Shown piece after piece: positions 9,347-17,699 of a stretch of DNA of 64,000 nt; position 1 is the stretch's first letter, and each line of letters starts with the position of its first letter. A model generated the notes under the pieces. It did no database searches. It was not told the origin of the DNA and was given only the letters and a program-made list of their open reading frames with translations. Origin of the DNA: Pedobacter sp. Leaf250 (GTDB taxonomy: Bacteria > Bacteroidota > Bacteroidia > Sphingobacteriales > Sphingobacteriaceae). The stretch covers positions 1 through 64,000 of the forward strand of contig NZ_CAKLBU010000018.1 of the NCBI RefSeq assembly GCF_920984735.1, written 5' to 3'. Both the position numbers and the translations under genes were made by a program.

Positions 9347-9793
9347 TTAAGCAAGTTTTTCTTTTACAATTTCGGCGATTAATTTACCATCTGCTTTTCC
9401 GGCAAGTTGCTTATTGGCCAAGCCCATTACCTTTCCCATATCTTTAACCGATGTTGCACCAGATTGTTTGATTACACTTTCTATAATCACTGCAACCTCG
9501 GCCCGATCCAATTGTTGGGGCAAAAATTGATTTATTACTGCAATCTCCTCTTCTTCTACCTGAAACAAATCTTCACGGTTTTGAGACTTATAAATATCTG
9601 CCGATTCACGACGTTGTTTGATTAATTTTTGAAGAATTTTCAATTCAGTTTCTTCAGTTATTTCTTCTGATGAACCTTTTTCTGTTTTGGCCAAAAGTAA
9701 AGCAGCTTTTATTGCTCTTAATCCTCTTAACTGTGCATTATCTTTAGCCAACATGGCTTTTTTTATTTCCTGATCTATCGTGTTTGCTATCAT
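9347..9793 (-). CDS. GatB/YqeY-domain protein
   Basis: A 148-residue YqeY-family protein made only of the helical domain found at the tail of GatB/GatE amidotransferases. Family features seen are the opening MIANTIDQEIKKAMLAKD, ALRAIKAALLLAKTEK-like helices, LQKLIKQRRESADIY and the C-terminal SVKDMGKVMGLANKQLAGKADG block. The domain in GatB contacts tRNA, but the role of stand-alone YqeY is poorly defined. It appears monocistronic, with spacers of 141 bp upstream and 193 bp downstream. Full length and intact. Confidence 0.9.
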   Translation of the reverse strand: MIANTIDQEIKKAMLAKDNAQLRGLRAIKAALLLAKTEKGSSEEITEETELKILQKLIKQRRESADIYKSQNREDLFQVEEEEIAVINQFLPQQLDRAEVAVIIESVIKQSGATSVKDMGKVMGLANKQLAGKADGKLIAEIVKEKLA

Positions 9794-9934
9794 TATTGGT
9801 TAATTGTTTGAGTTGATTAATCGTTTAATTGTTCAACAAGTATAGTTGTTTAATTGAAAAATTGTTAATGATAACTGTAAATTACCAACTACGAACCAGT
9901 TAGGCAGTTTATACAATTTAAACGATTAACCTAG

Positions 9935-10693
9935 TTATCCTCTATTTATAATTGTTGCTGTAGCCTGTACAGTCGGCATAATTAACATATCATTAATATT
10001 TACACGCTTTGGTCTACTCACCACATACCAAATGGCATCGGCAATATCATCTGCAATTAATGGCTCTAAATTTTCATAAACTTTTTTCGCCCTGTCTTCA
10101 TCACCTTTAAAACGCACAACCGAAAATTCGGTTTCAACCATTCCAGGGTTGATTTCGGTTACTTTTATTCCGTAAGGCAGAAGATCAATCCGCATACCTT
10201 TACTCAAAGCATCAACAGCATGTTTACTTGCACAATATACATTTCCGTTCGGATAAACTTCTTTTCCGGCAATCGAACCAATGTTTACGATATGACCAGA
10301 TTGATTCGGTATCATCCAATTTGAAACAATTTTAGTTACATAAAGCAATCCCTTTACGTTGGTATCAATCATGGTATCCCAATCGTTGGTATCGCCTTTA
10401 TCAATTGGATCCAGCCCTTGGCTTAACCCTGCATTATTTACTAAAACATCAACTTTTTTCCAATCAGATGGTAGAGCCTCCAACGCAGTTGATAAACTTT
10501 CTTTGTCTCGAACGTCAGCTAAAACCTGTTGAATTTCGATAGCGTACTTGTCTGCCAAATGATGCGAAAGCTTTGCTAAACGATCTTCGCGACGGGCAAG
10601 AAGAATTAATTGATAACCTTGTTGAGCGAATGTATGTGCACAAGCTTCGCCGATACCAGAAGTTGCGCCTGTAATTAATGCAATTTTAGACAT
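9935..10693 (-). CDS. SDR-family NAD(P)-dependent oxidoreductase (YdfG-like)
   Basis: Short-chain dehydrogenase of 252 residues with a classical Rossmann fold. The cofactor loop ITGATSGIGEACA (about residues 7-19), the NNAG motif, and the catalytic Ser (NIGSIAG), Tyr and Lys (YCASK) are all present. The overall pattern resembles serine/3-hydroxy acid dehydrogenases such as YdfG, but the true substrate is not visible. It stands alone between the YqeY-like gene and the PorT-family gene on the same strand. Confidence 0.88.
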   Translation of the reverse strand: MSKIALITGATSGIGEACAHTFAQQGYQLILLARREDRLAKLSHHLADKYAIEIQQVLADVRDKESLSTALEALPSDWKKVDVLVNNAGLSQGLDPIDKGDTNDWDTMIDTNVKGLLYVTKIVSNWMIPNQSGHIVNIGSIAGKEVYPNGNVYCASKHAVDALSKGMRIDLLPYGIKVTEINPGMVETEFSVVRFKGDEDRAKKVYENLEPLIADDIADAIWYVVSRPKRVNINDMLIMPTVQATATIINRG

Positions 10694-10787
10694 GATTATG
10701 AATAATTAAAACTGAAATAAAATTCAGGCAAATATTGCCAATGATTTTATTCATGCAAGCAAAGGTAAGTTTTTTTGAATTGTACGA

Positions 10788-11588
10788 CTATTGAAAAATT
10801 AAACTGAACGTTAATTGACGCAATTTTAACTTATCAATGGGATTTGCAAAAGCAGTATTATCATGCTGCAACAAATCATCTGTAGAATAGGCAACCTTAA
10901 TTTCAGGCGACATTTTAAAATACTCGAAGTATAGATCGAATCCAATACCTGTTTCGTAAGAAAGATAATTACGCTTGTTTTTCAATAGCTTATTAATGGG
11001 CGTTTCACCCTCATCAAAGAATTTTTTCTTCGAAGCAATATCAATGGAATATTTAGCACCGCCCAACCAATAAGCTCGAAAATTATTCATTCGGTTAGAT
11101 TTTACTTTTAAACCCAAAGGAAATTCGAACATGGTGGCCTGAACTTTTTTATCAATTATGGTTTGAAAGTTTTTGGTTTGACCATTACCCACATCAATAG
11201 GATCTGTTGGAAGATATTCGTATGTTACCACCCGATCGCTAAAAATTAAGGATGGTGTGGCACGGATATCGAAATTTTCAGCAACTCGCCTATTCATAAC
11301 AAAGCCTAAACCAAAACCTTGCGAAGGTTTACTGGATATTGCATTAAGACTATTGGTAACCATTTGTGCTCCGGGTGCCTGCTCATAAGATACGCCCAAC
11401 GAATTTGGAACTTCGTAAAACGGGGCTCGCCAGTTATCCTTTTTTAAAATTTTGTATTCGGCAGAAATATACTGAAAATTAAATCCCCAACTCCAATCTT
11501 CATCATCAACTCCACCACCCCAATTTTGAGCAAATGCAGTAGCTGAAATTATAAATAAAGAGAGAATGAGGCTTAATTTTTTTATCAT
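10788..11588 (-). CDS. PorT-family outer-membrane beta-barrel protein
   Basis: A 266-residue secreted barrel with signal peptide MIKKLSLILSLFIISATAFAQ, then repeated amphipathic strands and a terminal strand ending LRQLTFSLIFQ. Position decides the call: in Bacteroidota the gene after menG/ubiE is commonly porT (SprT), a component needed for type IX secretion and gliding. Here it overlaps menG by four bases (ATGA-type). The T9SS sorting domain in the protein at 22249-22779 shows that the organism uses the pathway. Identity as the actual T9SS PorT rather than a generic PorT-family barrel is likely but not proven. Confidence 0.75.
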   Translation of the reverse strand: MIKKLSLILSLFIISATAFAQNWGGGVDDEDWSWGFNFQYISAEYKILKKDNWRAPFYEVPNSLGVSYEQAPGAQMVTNSLNAISSKPSQGFGLGFVMNRRVAENFDIRATPSLIFSDRVVTYEYLPTDPIDVGNGQTKNFQTIIDKKVQATMFEFPLGLKVKSNRMNNFRAYWLGGAKYSIDIASKKKFFDEGETPINKLLKNKRNYLSYETGIGFDLYFEYFKMSPEIKVAYSTDDLLQHDNTAFANPIDKLKLRQLTFSLIFQ

Positions 11589-12316
11589 TTAGTACCTACG
11601 TATATTGAACTTATTCCAAACGTTAAAATTCTTTGTTTGGTACTTTTAAAACCAACTTTCTCCATTAAAGCTGTAAAATCATTTCCATCAGGAAAAGCGG
11701 CAACCGATTCTGGTAAATAAGTATAGGCTCTGGCATCTTTAGAAAAAAGTTTCCCAAAAAATGGTGTTACCCGGGAAAAATAAAAACTATAAAGCTGCTT
11801 AACCGGAAAAACACGTGGTTTAGAAAATTCGAGAATAACCATTTTGCCACCAGGTTTCAAAACACGGCACATATCTGCCAAGCCTTTTTCTAGGTTTTCA
11901 AAATTACGAACTCCATAAGCGCAGGTAATGGCATCAAAAGTATTTTCTTCAAAATGCAATCCTTCTGAATCGCCAACCTGAACGGTAAAAATTTCATTCA
12001 AACTGCGCTCATTGATTTTCTTTTTAGCTACCTCCAACATACCTTCAGAAATATCAACGCCAATTACCTTTTCTGGATGAAGTTTTTTAATAGCCTCGAA
12101 TGCAAAATCGCCAGTTCCTGTAGCTACATCCAGTAAATTTCGTGGCTGAATGGAAACCAATTCTTTAATCGCTTTTTTACGCCATAAAACATCAATCCCT
12201 AAAGAAAGAAAATGGTTTAAAAAATCGTAAGTACCCGAAATATTATTGAACATAGTAGCAACCTGCTCTTTTTTGGTTGCATCTTCTACTTGATATGGAG
12301 TGATATTCTGATTCAT
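11585..12316 (-). CDS. menG: Demethylmenaquinone methyltransferase
   Basis: SAM-dependent UbiE/MenG methyltransferase; in a menaquinone-using bacterium it makes the final C-methylation of demethylmenaquinone. The SAM site LLDVATGTGDFAFEA, the second motif DAITCAYGVRNFENLEKGL and the RVLKPGGKMVILEFSKP block are clear. The ATG at 12316 (MNQNITPYQ) is preferred; an in-frame TTG at 12328 would add only four residues. It is the first gene of a two-gene unit with the PorT-family gene. It is divergent from engB, with a spacer rich in 7-bp repeats. Confidence 0.93.
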   Translation of the reverse strand: MNQNITPYQVEDATKKEQVATMFNNISGTYDFLNHFLSLGIDVLWRKKAIKELVSIQPRNLLDVATGTGDFAFEAIKKLHPEKVIGVDISEGMLEVAKKKINERSLNEIFTVQVGDSEGLHFEENTFDAITCAYGVRNFENLEKGLADMCRVLKPGGKMVILEFSKPRVFPVKQLYSFYFSRVTPFFGKLFSKDARAYTYLPESVAAFPDGNDFTALMEKVGFKSTKQRILTFGISSIYVGTK

Positions 12317-12340
12317 GATGTGCGGCAAAGATAGGGAAAA

Positions 12341-12533
12341 AGTCGGGAGTGTGAAGTCCGAAGTCAGAAGACCGAAGATTGCAAATAGAAAGCGTGTTGC
12401 TAAAAAATCACTTGTATCTATAAGTATGAGCCATAATCTTCGGACGTCGGACTTCCGACCCTTGACTAAATTTACATTTCCACGAGATTCGTCAATTGGA
12501 CTATCGACTTCGGTCTTCGGACTTCCGACTCAA
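12341..12533. repeat. Three heptad arms (AGTCnnn type), two orientations
   Basis: The menG-engB spacer is dominated by a 7-bp-period repeat. Arm 1 (12341-12382) has six in-register units: AGTCGGG, AGTGTGA, AGTCCGA, AGTCAGA, AGACCGA, AGATTGC. Arms 2 (12438-12466) and 3 (12506-12533) are the reverse complement, with units such as GTCGGAA, GTCCGAC and AGTCCGA. Arm 1 can fold back on either of the others. Related units recur at 31761-31788. The third arm ends next to the engB promoter box. Confidence 0.75.
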
Positions 12534-12538
12534 AACCC

Positions 12539-12546
12539 TACCTTTG
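12539..12546 (+). promoter_or_regulatory. Likely sigma-A -7 box upstream of engB
   Basis: TACCTTTG matches the Bacteroidota -7 consensus TAnnTTTG exactly and lies only 4 bp before the engB ATG. Transcription would therefore begin very near or at the start codon. No clear -33 TTTG is seen because the upstream bases belong to the heptad repeat. Confidence 0.45.
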
Positions 12547-12550
12547 CAAT

Positions 12551-13174
12551 ATGGTTATCAAAACGGCAACATTTGTTTGCAGCAACACCCAAATTTCGGC
12601 ATTACCGCCACCAGTAATGCCAGAATATGCTTTTATCGGACGCTCAAATGTGGGCAAATCTTCATTAATTAATATGTTGGTTAATCAACATGGGTTGGCA
12701 AAAACTTCACAAAGGCCAGGAAAAACCCAACTAATTAATCATTTTTTAATTAATGAGAAATGGTACATCGTCGATTTACCGGGCTACGGCTATGCAAAGG
12801 TTTCTAAAACCAGCAGAGAGAAATGGGAGAAATTTATTCGTGCCTACATTACTAAAAGAGAAAGTTTACAATGTGTGTTTGTTTTGATTGACAGTCGATT
12901 GGAGCCGCAGCAAATTGATATTGAGTTTTGCTATTGGTTAGGCGAAAAACAAATTCCTTTTTCACTAATTTTTACCAAGGCCGATAAACAGGGCATGACA
13001 ACCACCCAAAAAAACGTGGCCGCTTTTAAGAAAAAGTTGGGTGAGTTTTTTGAGGAAATTCCCGCAACCTTTATTACCTCAGCCGAAAAAGGAAATGGGA
13101 AAGATGAAGTTTTACATTTCATAACAGAGGTTAATCAAGATTTTGTGGTTCCAACAGATTATAAAAAGTTTTAA
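12551..13174 (+). CDS. engB: Ribosome biogenesis GTP-binding protein YsxC/EngB
   Basis: Small TRAFAC-class GTPase of 207 residues needed for large-subunit ribosome assembly. G1 is GRSNVGKS (residues 30-37), G3 is DLPGYGYA, G4 is TKAD and the G5 region is ITSAEKGNG. All motifs are intact and the length is normal. The start at 12551 is supported by the promoter-like TACCTTTG immediately before it. It is followed 82 bp downstream by the UbiA-family gene on the same strand. Confidence 0.94.
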   Translation: MVIKTATFVCSNTQISALPPPVMPEYAFIGRSNVGKSSLINMLVNQHGLAKTSQRPGKTQLINHFLINEKWYIVDLPGYGYAKVSKTSREKWEKFIRAYITKRESLQCVFVLIDSRLEPQQIDIEFCYWLGEKQIPFSLIFTKADKQGMTTTQKNVAAFKKKLGEFFEEIPATFITSAEKGNGKDEVLHFITEVNQDFVVPTDYKKF

Positions 13175-13256
13175 TTCCTGGCTCATTATTGGTTATGGGA
13201 TATAAAATCCAAATCATTTAACAATTAATCAATTTTAACAGTTAACCCTGTTCTTA

Positions 13257-14114
13257 ATGAAAAAATACTTTTCACTCGTATTATTTGCACACTCGGTATT
13301 TGCCTTACCTTTTGCTATGATCGGGTTTTTCTTGGGCGTTACCACAACCGAAAATCCTTTCTCTTGGTACAAATTAATTTTGGTTTTACTATGCATGGTT
13401 TTCGCCCGTAATTCTGCAATGGCTTTTAATCGTTATTTAGATAGAAATATCGATGCTAAAAATCCACGCACCAAAACGCGTGACATACCAGCAGGTAAAG
13501 TTTCGGCTAACGAGGCATTAATTTTTGTGATTGTAAATTGTATTTTATTTGCCATAGCCACCTATTTTATCAACCCGCTTTGTTTTTATTTATCTCCTGT
13601 AGCTTTATTTGTTGTTTTATTTTATAGCTACACTAAAAGATTTACTGCACTTTGCCATTTGGTTTTAGGCTTGGGTTTATCGCTTGCCCCTATTGGCGCA
13701 TACATTGCCGTAACCGGCCATTTCGCATTAGTTCCTGTTTTATATTCTTTTGCTGTATTATTTTGGGTAAGTGGTTTCGATATTATTTATGCCCTGCAGG
13801 ATGAAGATTTCGACCGAGAAGAAAATTTACACTCCATACCATCGGCACTTGGCATTAAAAATGCTTTGAATGTGTCGGTTTTACTGCATATTCTTTCAGC
13901 GGCTTGTGTTATCATTCCTGTTTTTTTTACCGAATTTAGCTGGGTATATTATGTAGGAATTGTGTTTTTCTGCTCCATGCTGATTTACCAACACCTGCTC
14001 GTAAAGCCAAATGACATCAGTAAGGTAAACAGAGCTTTTCAAACTTTAAATGGATATGCTTCAGTTGTATTTGCCCTTTGCTTTTTGATTGATGCTTACA
14101 TAAGAAATAAATGA
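13257..14114 (+). CDS. UbiA-family polyprenyltransferase
   Basis: Integral-membrane prenyltransferase of 285 residues with about eight to nine hydrophobic segments. The first Asp-rich motif is visible as NRYLDRNIDAKNPRTKTRDI and the second as YALQDEDFDREENLHS, the Mg-diphosphate sites of the UbiA superfamily. The closest general type is the UbiA-like enzyme often labelled 4-hydroxybenzoate prenyltransferase. In a menaquinone organism it more likely acts in quinone or a related prenyl pathway, such as the MqnP type. The quinone assignment is inference; the superfamily is secure. Confidence 0.85.
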   Translation: MKKYFSLVLFAHSVFALPFAMIGFFLGVTTTENPFSWYKLILVLLCMVFARNSAMAFNRYLDRNIDAKNPRTKTRDIPAGKVSANEALIFVIVNCILFAIATYFINPLCFYLSPVALFVVLFYSYTKRFTALCHLVLGLGLSLAPIGAYIAVTGHFALVPVLYSFAVLFWVSGFDIIYALQDEDFDREENLHSIPSALGIKNALNVSVLLHILSAACVIIPVFFTEFSWVYYVGIVFFCSMLIYQHLLVKPNDISKVNRAFQTLNGYASVVFALCFLIDAYIRNK

Positions 14115-14130
14115 TAGAATATTAACAATG

Positions 14131-14250
14131 ATTGAATGAGTGAATTTTGAATGAGTGAATATGCTGCCGAACTGTTCAATCGTTCAATAATTAACAAAGA
14201 GCATTTTAGCTATTTAAACTATTTTATCAATCTCTCATTCAAAATTCAAT
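14131..14250. repeat. Inverted pair of GAATGAG-type repeats
   Basis: The spacer between the UbiA-family and M3 peptidase genes holds TGAATTTTGAATGAG at 14141-14155 and its exact 15-bp reverse complement at 14234-14248. Both lie within wider GAATGAG/TTCAATC-like repeats. The arms are 78 bp apart and the second ends 15 bp before the peptidase start codon. It fits the paired-arm organisation of other repeat spacers in this window. Confidence 0.6.
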
Positions 14251-14263
14251 AATTAATTTAAAC

Positions 14264-15970
14264 ATGATTATTACAAAAAAACCAAGAACATATATTCCGC
14301 AAAACTTAACCATTACCTGGGACAGTTTAGCACCATTATTTACCGAATTACAAAACCGCGAAATTAATAACGTTGATGAGTTGGAACAGTGGTTAAAAGA
14401 TCGCTCGGAGTTGGAAGCAGCTTTAGAAGAAGATTTCGCCTGGCGATATATTAAAATGAGCTGCGATACCGCCAACGAAGAATTGGTTAAAAATTTCCAA
14501 TACTTTGCCGAAGAGATCGAACCAAAAATTTCACCATTATCAAACGAGTTGAACAAAAAATTTGTCGACAGCCCTTTTATGGACGATTTAGACAAAGAAA
14601 AATTCTTCGTCTACAGCAGGGCAATTAAGAAAGCGCTGGAAATTTATCGCGAAGAAAACATCGAATTATTTACGCAACTGCAGGTTAAACAACAAAAATA
14701 CCAAGGCATTACAGGCGCCATGAGTGTCGAAATTAATGGTCAGGAATACACGCTTGAGCAGGCATCGATTTTCATTAAGGATTTAAACCGTGAGGTTCGT
14801 GAAAATGCATGGAAAACTATTCAACAGCGCCGTTTAATCGATAAAGATGATTTGAATATTTTGTTTGATGAATTAATCAAATTGAGAAATCAGGTTGCCC
14901 TAAATGCAGGTTTTGAGAACTATCGCGATTACATGTTCCAGGCATTAGGACGTTTTGATTATACTCCTCAAGATTGCTACGATTTTGCCAATGCCATCGA
15001 AAAAGAAATTGTGCCTATTTTAAAAGCACAGGCCGAAAAACGCCGCGAGGCTTTATCGTTAGATGTTTTAAAACCATGGGATTTGGAAGTTAGCGTAAGT
15101 GGTAAGCCAGCTTTAAAACCTTTTAATAATGGGGAAGAATTGATTGATAAAAGTATAGCTTGTTTTAACGCCATTGATGAAAAATTGGGCTTAAAATTGG
15201 CCACCATGAAAGCCAACAATCTTTTCGATGTAGAAAGTAGAAAAGGAAAAGCTCCAGGCGGCTACAACTATCCTTTGGCAGAAACGGGAGCACCCTTTAT
15301 ATTTATGAATTCTGCCAACTCGCTTCGCGATTTAACCACAATGGTTCACGAGGGTGGTCACGCGATTCATACTTTTTTAACAGCAAATCTAGAATTAAAC
15401 GATTTCAAACATTGTCCTTCTGAAGTTGCTGAACTGGCATCGATGAGTATGGAATTGATTTCGATGGATAATTGGAATGTATATTTCGACAACGAAGAAG
15501 ACCTAATCCGTGCCAAAAGAGAGCAACTGGCAGATGTTTTAAAAACCTTGCCTTGGGTAGCGGTAATTGATCAGTTTCAGCATTGGATTTACACCAACCC
15601 AGAACATACAGCTGCCGATCGTGAAGAAACTTTTAAGCAAATTTACAATCGTTTCGGAGCAGGTTTTGCCGATTGGACAGATTTAGATCAACAGTTTGGA
15701 AATGTATGGCAAAAACAGTTGCACTTGTTCGAAGTACCATTCTATTATATTGAATACGCCATAGCGCAATTAGGTGCCATTGCCGTTTGGAAAAATTATA
15801 AGGAAAATCCTGAAAAAGCTTTGGAGCAATATTTAGCTGCACTTTCATTAGGCTATACCAAACCAATGAATGAGATTTACGAAACTGCTGGTATTAAATT
15901 TGATTTTAGTGCAGACTACGTAAAAGAACTGGCTCAATTTGTAAAAGAAGAATTAGAGAAATTAGGATAA
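14264..15970 (+). CDS. M3-family oligoendopeptidase
   Basis: Zinc metallopeptidase of the thimet/oligoendopeptidase F family, which degrades short peptides in the cytosol. The zinc site HEGGH is at residues 362-366 and the third ligand region is in SEVAELASMSMELI. No signal peptide is present. At 568 residues it is full length for the compact pepF-like subfamily. It lies downstream of the repeat spacer and is followed by a TTTAGGG array starting two bases after the stop codon, then by a strong terminator. Confidence 0.93.
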   Translation: MIITKKPRTYIPQNLTITWDSLAPLFTELQNREINNVDELEQWLKDRSELEAALEEDFAWRYIKMSCDTANEELVKNFQYFAEEIEPKISPLSNELNKKFVDSPFMDDLDKEKFFVYSRAIKKALEIYREENIELFTQLQVKQQKYQGITGAMSVEINGQEYTLEQASIFIKDLNREVRENAWKTIQQRRLIDKDDLNILFDELIKLRNQVALNAGFENYRDYMFQALGRFDYTPQDCYDFANAIEKEIVPILKAQAEKRREALSLDVLKPWDLEVSVSGKPALKPFNNGEELIDKSIACFNAIDEKLGLKLATMKANNLFDVESRKGKAPGGYNYPLAETGAPFIFMNSANSLRDLTTMVHEGGHAIHTFLTANLELNDFKHCPSEVAELASMSMELISMDNWNVYFDNEEDLIRAKREQLADVLKTLPWVAVIDQFQHWIYTNPEHTAADREETFKQIYNRFGAGFADWTDLDQQFGNVWQKQLHLFEVPFYYIEYAIAQLGAIAVWKNYKENPEKALEQYLAALSLGYTKPMNEIYETAGIKFDFSADYVKELAQFVKEELEKLG

Positions 15971-15971
15971 G

Positions 15972-16011
15972 TTTAGGGTTTAGGGTTTAGGGTTTAGGGT
16001 TTAGGGTTTAG
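15972..16011. repeat. TTTAGGG heptamer array
   Basis: Five exact copies of TTTAGGG plus a partial TTTAG follow the M3 peptidase stop codon after one base. This is the only near-perfect member of the 7-bp-period arrays in the window. The unit resembles a telomere repeat, but the flanking genes are clearly bacterial. Confidence 0.9.
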
Positions 16012-16041
16012 ATGCAATTCTAAAAGCATAGATTTGTTTTG

Positions 16042-16074
16042 AAAAAAGTCGCAGCGTTTACTGCGACTTTTTTT
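16042..16074. terminator. Bidirectional terminator hairpin
   Basis: A perfect stem (AAGTCGCAG with CTGCGACTT, extended by A/T pairs) encloses CGTTTA and is flanked by an A run on the left and a T run on the right. It can end the plus-strand M3 peptidase transcript and the opposing MFS transcript. Confidence 0.85.
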
Positions 16075-16193
16075 GTTTTATAAAACAATCATAATCCTGA
16101 ATTTATTTCAGGATCTTAATGCAAAAAAAAATATGCAAAATGTAGTACTCCGCTGATCTTTCCTACTAAAACGAAGTAAATCGCTATAATTAG

Positions 16194-17417
16194 CTAAGCA
16201 CTAACCTCATCTTTTTTTCTCGTTTTCATAATCAAAACCATTACGAGACCTGAAATGATAATCATCACCAAATAACTGAAACTCAAATTTCTTTCATCTT
16301 TTGCCGGAAAAATATTCACCACACCATAACTTAAAAATGAAACAATTACATAAGTAATTCCGCCTGTCAGGCCTCCGGCTATACCCGCATTTTTAGGAAA
16401 TTTACTTAAACAAAAGGTGAAGTAATTATTAAATGTAAAACCCGCACCAATGTGAATGATAAAGGCAAAAAATATCAAGGAATATAGATTGGATACGAAA
16501 TTCAGACTAATCATCATTACGATAACAAAAACCATCTGCAACAGCGAATTAATCATCAATCTACTAAAAAATGGTTTATTAATTGTTGCTTTCCCAATAA
16601 AGCCACCAACCATCCAAGCAAAGCCCAAAATAAGAGAACTATAACCTGCTACAACAGGAGAATAATGTAGTTCATGCTCAATGATAAATGGCCCAGTCAT
16701 ATTGTAAACCATCACCATGCAATAAGCCAGCCCCAACATTACTATCCCTAATGTAAAGCTGCTGGTTTTAATCATTTCCAAATAAATATTTGTAATCTTC
16801 TTTAACTGAAAATCGGTAAAATGCTTTAATGTTTCACCACTGAAAACAAACTCTAAAACGGCAAATACTAAAGCAAAACCAGCAAGGAAATAAAAGTTTG
16901 ATTCCCATCCAAAAACTGTTTGTAAATAGCCACCAACAAATGGCGCTATAATTGGCCCCGTAGACCATATAATTGAAAACAGACTTAAATAATGCTTCAA
17001 TTTATCGCCAGTAAATAAATCGACAAAATAGGCTCGCTTGGCTACAACAATTGCACCAACAGAAAGTCCGTGAATAATCCTCATTAAATAAATAAGGTAA
17101 ATATTATGTGTGATTGCAATTACTAAGCTTGCGAACGCAAATATCAATAAGCTGTACAACCCAATTTTATAGCGGCCAAAACTATCAAGCAAACTCCCCA
17201 CAAACAGTTGCGCCACACCATAACTGATCAAGAAAATACTCAGGGTTAACTGCACCTGAACACTACTGATGTTCATTTCTCCAGCCATTGTAGGCAACGA
17301 CGGTATGTAGATATCTGTGGCAAAGCCAGAAAGTGGAATGAGGGCAAATGCCAATATTGTGGCTATGTTCTGATTTTTATCTTTTATAGCCGAATGTTGT
17401 ATAGATGATGATGTCAT
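16194..17417 (-). CDS. Bcr/CflA-type MFS drug exporter
   Basis: Major facilitator (DHA1) transporter of about 407 residues with twelve predicted membrane helices. The Bcr/CflA signature GFATDIYIPSLPTMAGE is in helix 1, and the family A-motif region GSLLDSFGRYKIG follows helix 2. It probably exports small hydrophobic compounds by proton antiport; the substrate is unknown. The ATG at 17417 (MTSSSIQ) is preferred over the one at 17447, which adds ten residues unlike the family. It is monocistronic, with the bidirectional terminator at its 3' side. Confidence 0.85.
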   Translation of the reverse strand: MTSSSIQHSAIKDKNQNIATILAFALIPLSGFATDIYIPSLPTMAGEMNISSVQVQLTLSIFLISYGVAQLFVGSLLDSFGRYKIGLYSLLIFAFASLVIAITHNIYLIYLMRIIHGLSVGAIVVAKRAYFVDLFTGDKLKHYLSLFSIIWSTGPIIAPFVGGYLQTVFGWESNFYFLAGFALVFAVLEFVFSGETLKHFTDFQLKKITNIYLEMIKTSSFTLGIVMLGLAYCMVMVYNMTGPFIIEHELHYSPVVAGYSSLILGFAWMVGGFIGKATINKPFFSRLMINSLLQMVFVIVMMISLNFVSNLYSLIFFAFIIHIGAGFTFNNYFTFCLSKFPKNAGIAGGLTGGITYVIVSFLSYGVVNIFPAKDERNLSFSYLVMIIISGLVMVLIMKTRKKDEVSA

Positions 17418-17699
17418 TTTGAAAAACTGAACGGATTTGAATACCATTTCTACTTAAGCAGGCAAAAGTAGCACTTTATGATAACCGAAATTTGCCCCAT
17501 GAGCAATAAACACATAGAGATTACATACCGTGGCAATTTTTACTTTACGAACAGAATAATTGAAAGATTTTAGGCGATAAAAAAATAAATTTCTATACTT
17601 AAACATGATGTAAATTGATTGTTATGAAATTTATATCTCGCTTTAAACGTTTTTAACTGATATTTTTTTAAGTTTGAGGAATACAACAACCAAACAAAA

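Noticed and set aside
15972..16011. Telomere-like TTTAGGG repeat as a sign of eukaryotic contamination
   Set aside because: It joins directly to a complete bacterial M3 peptidase gene and a bacterial terminator, and it fits the 7-bp-period arrays seen elsewhere in the window.
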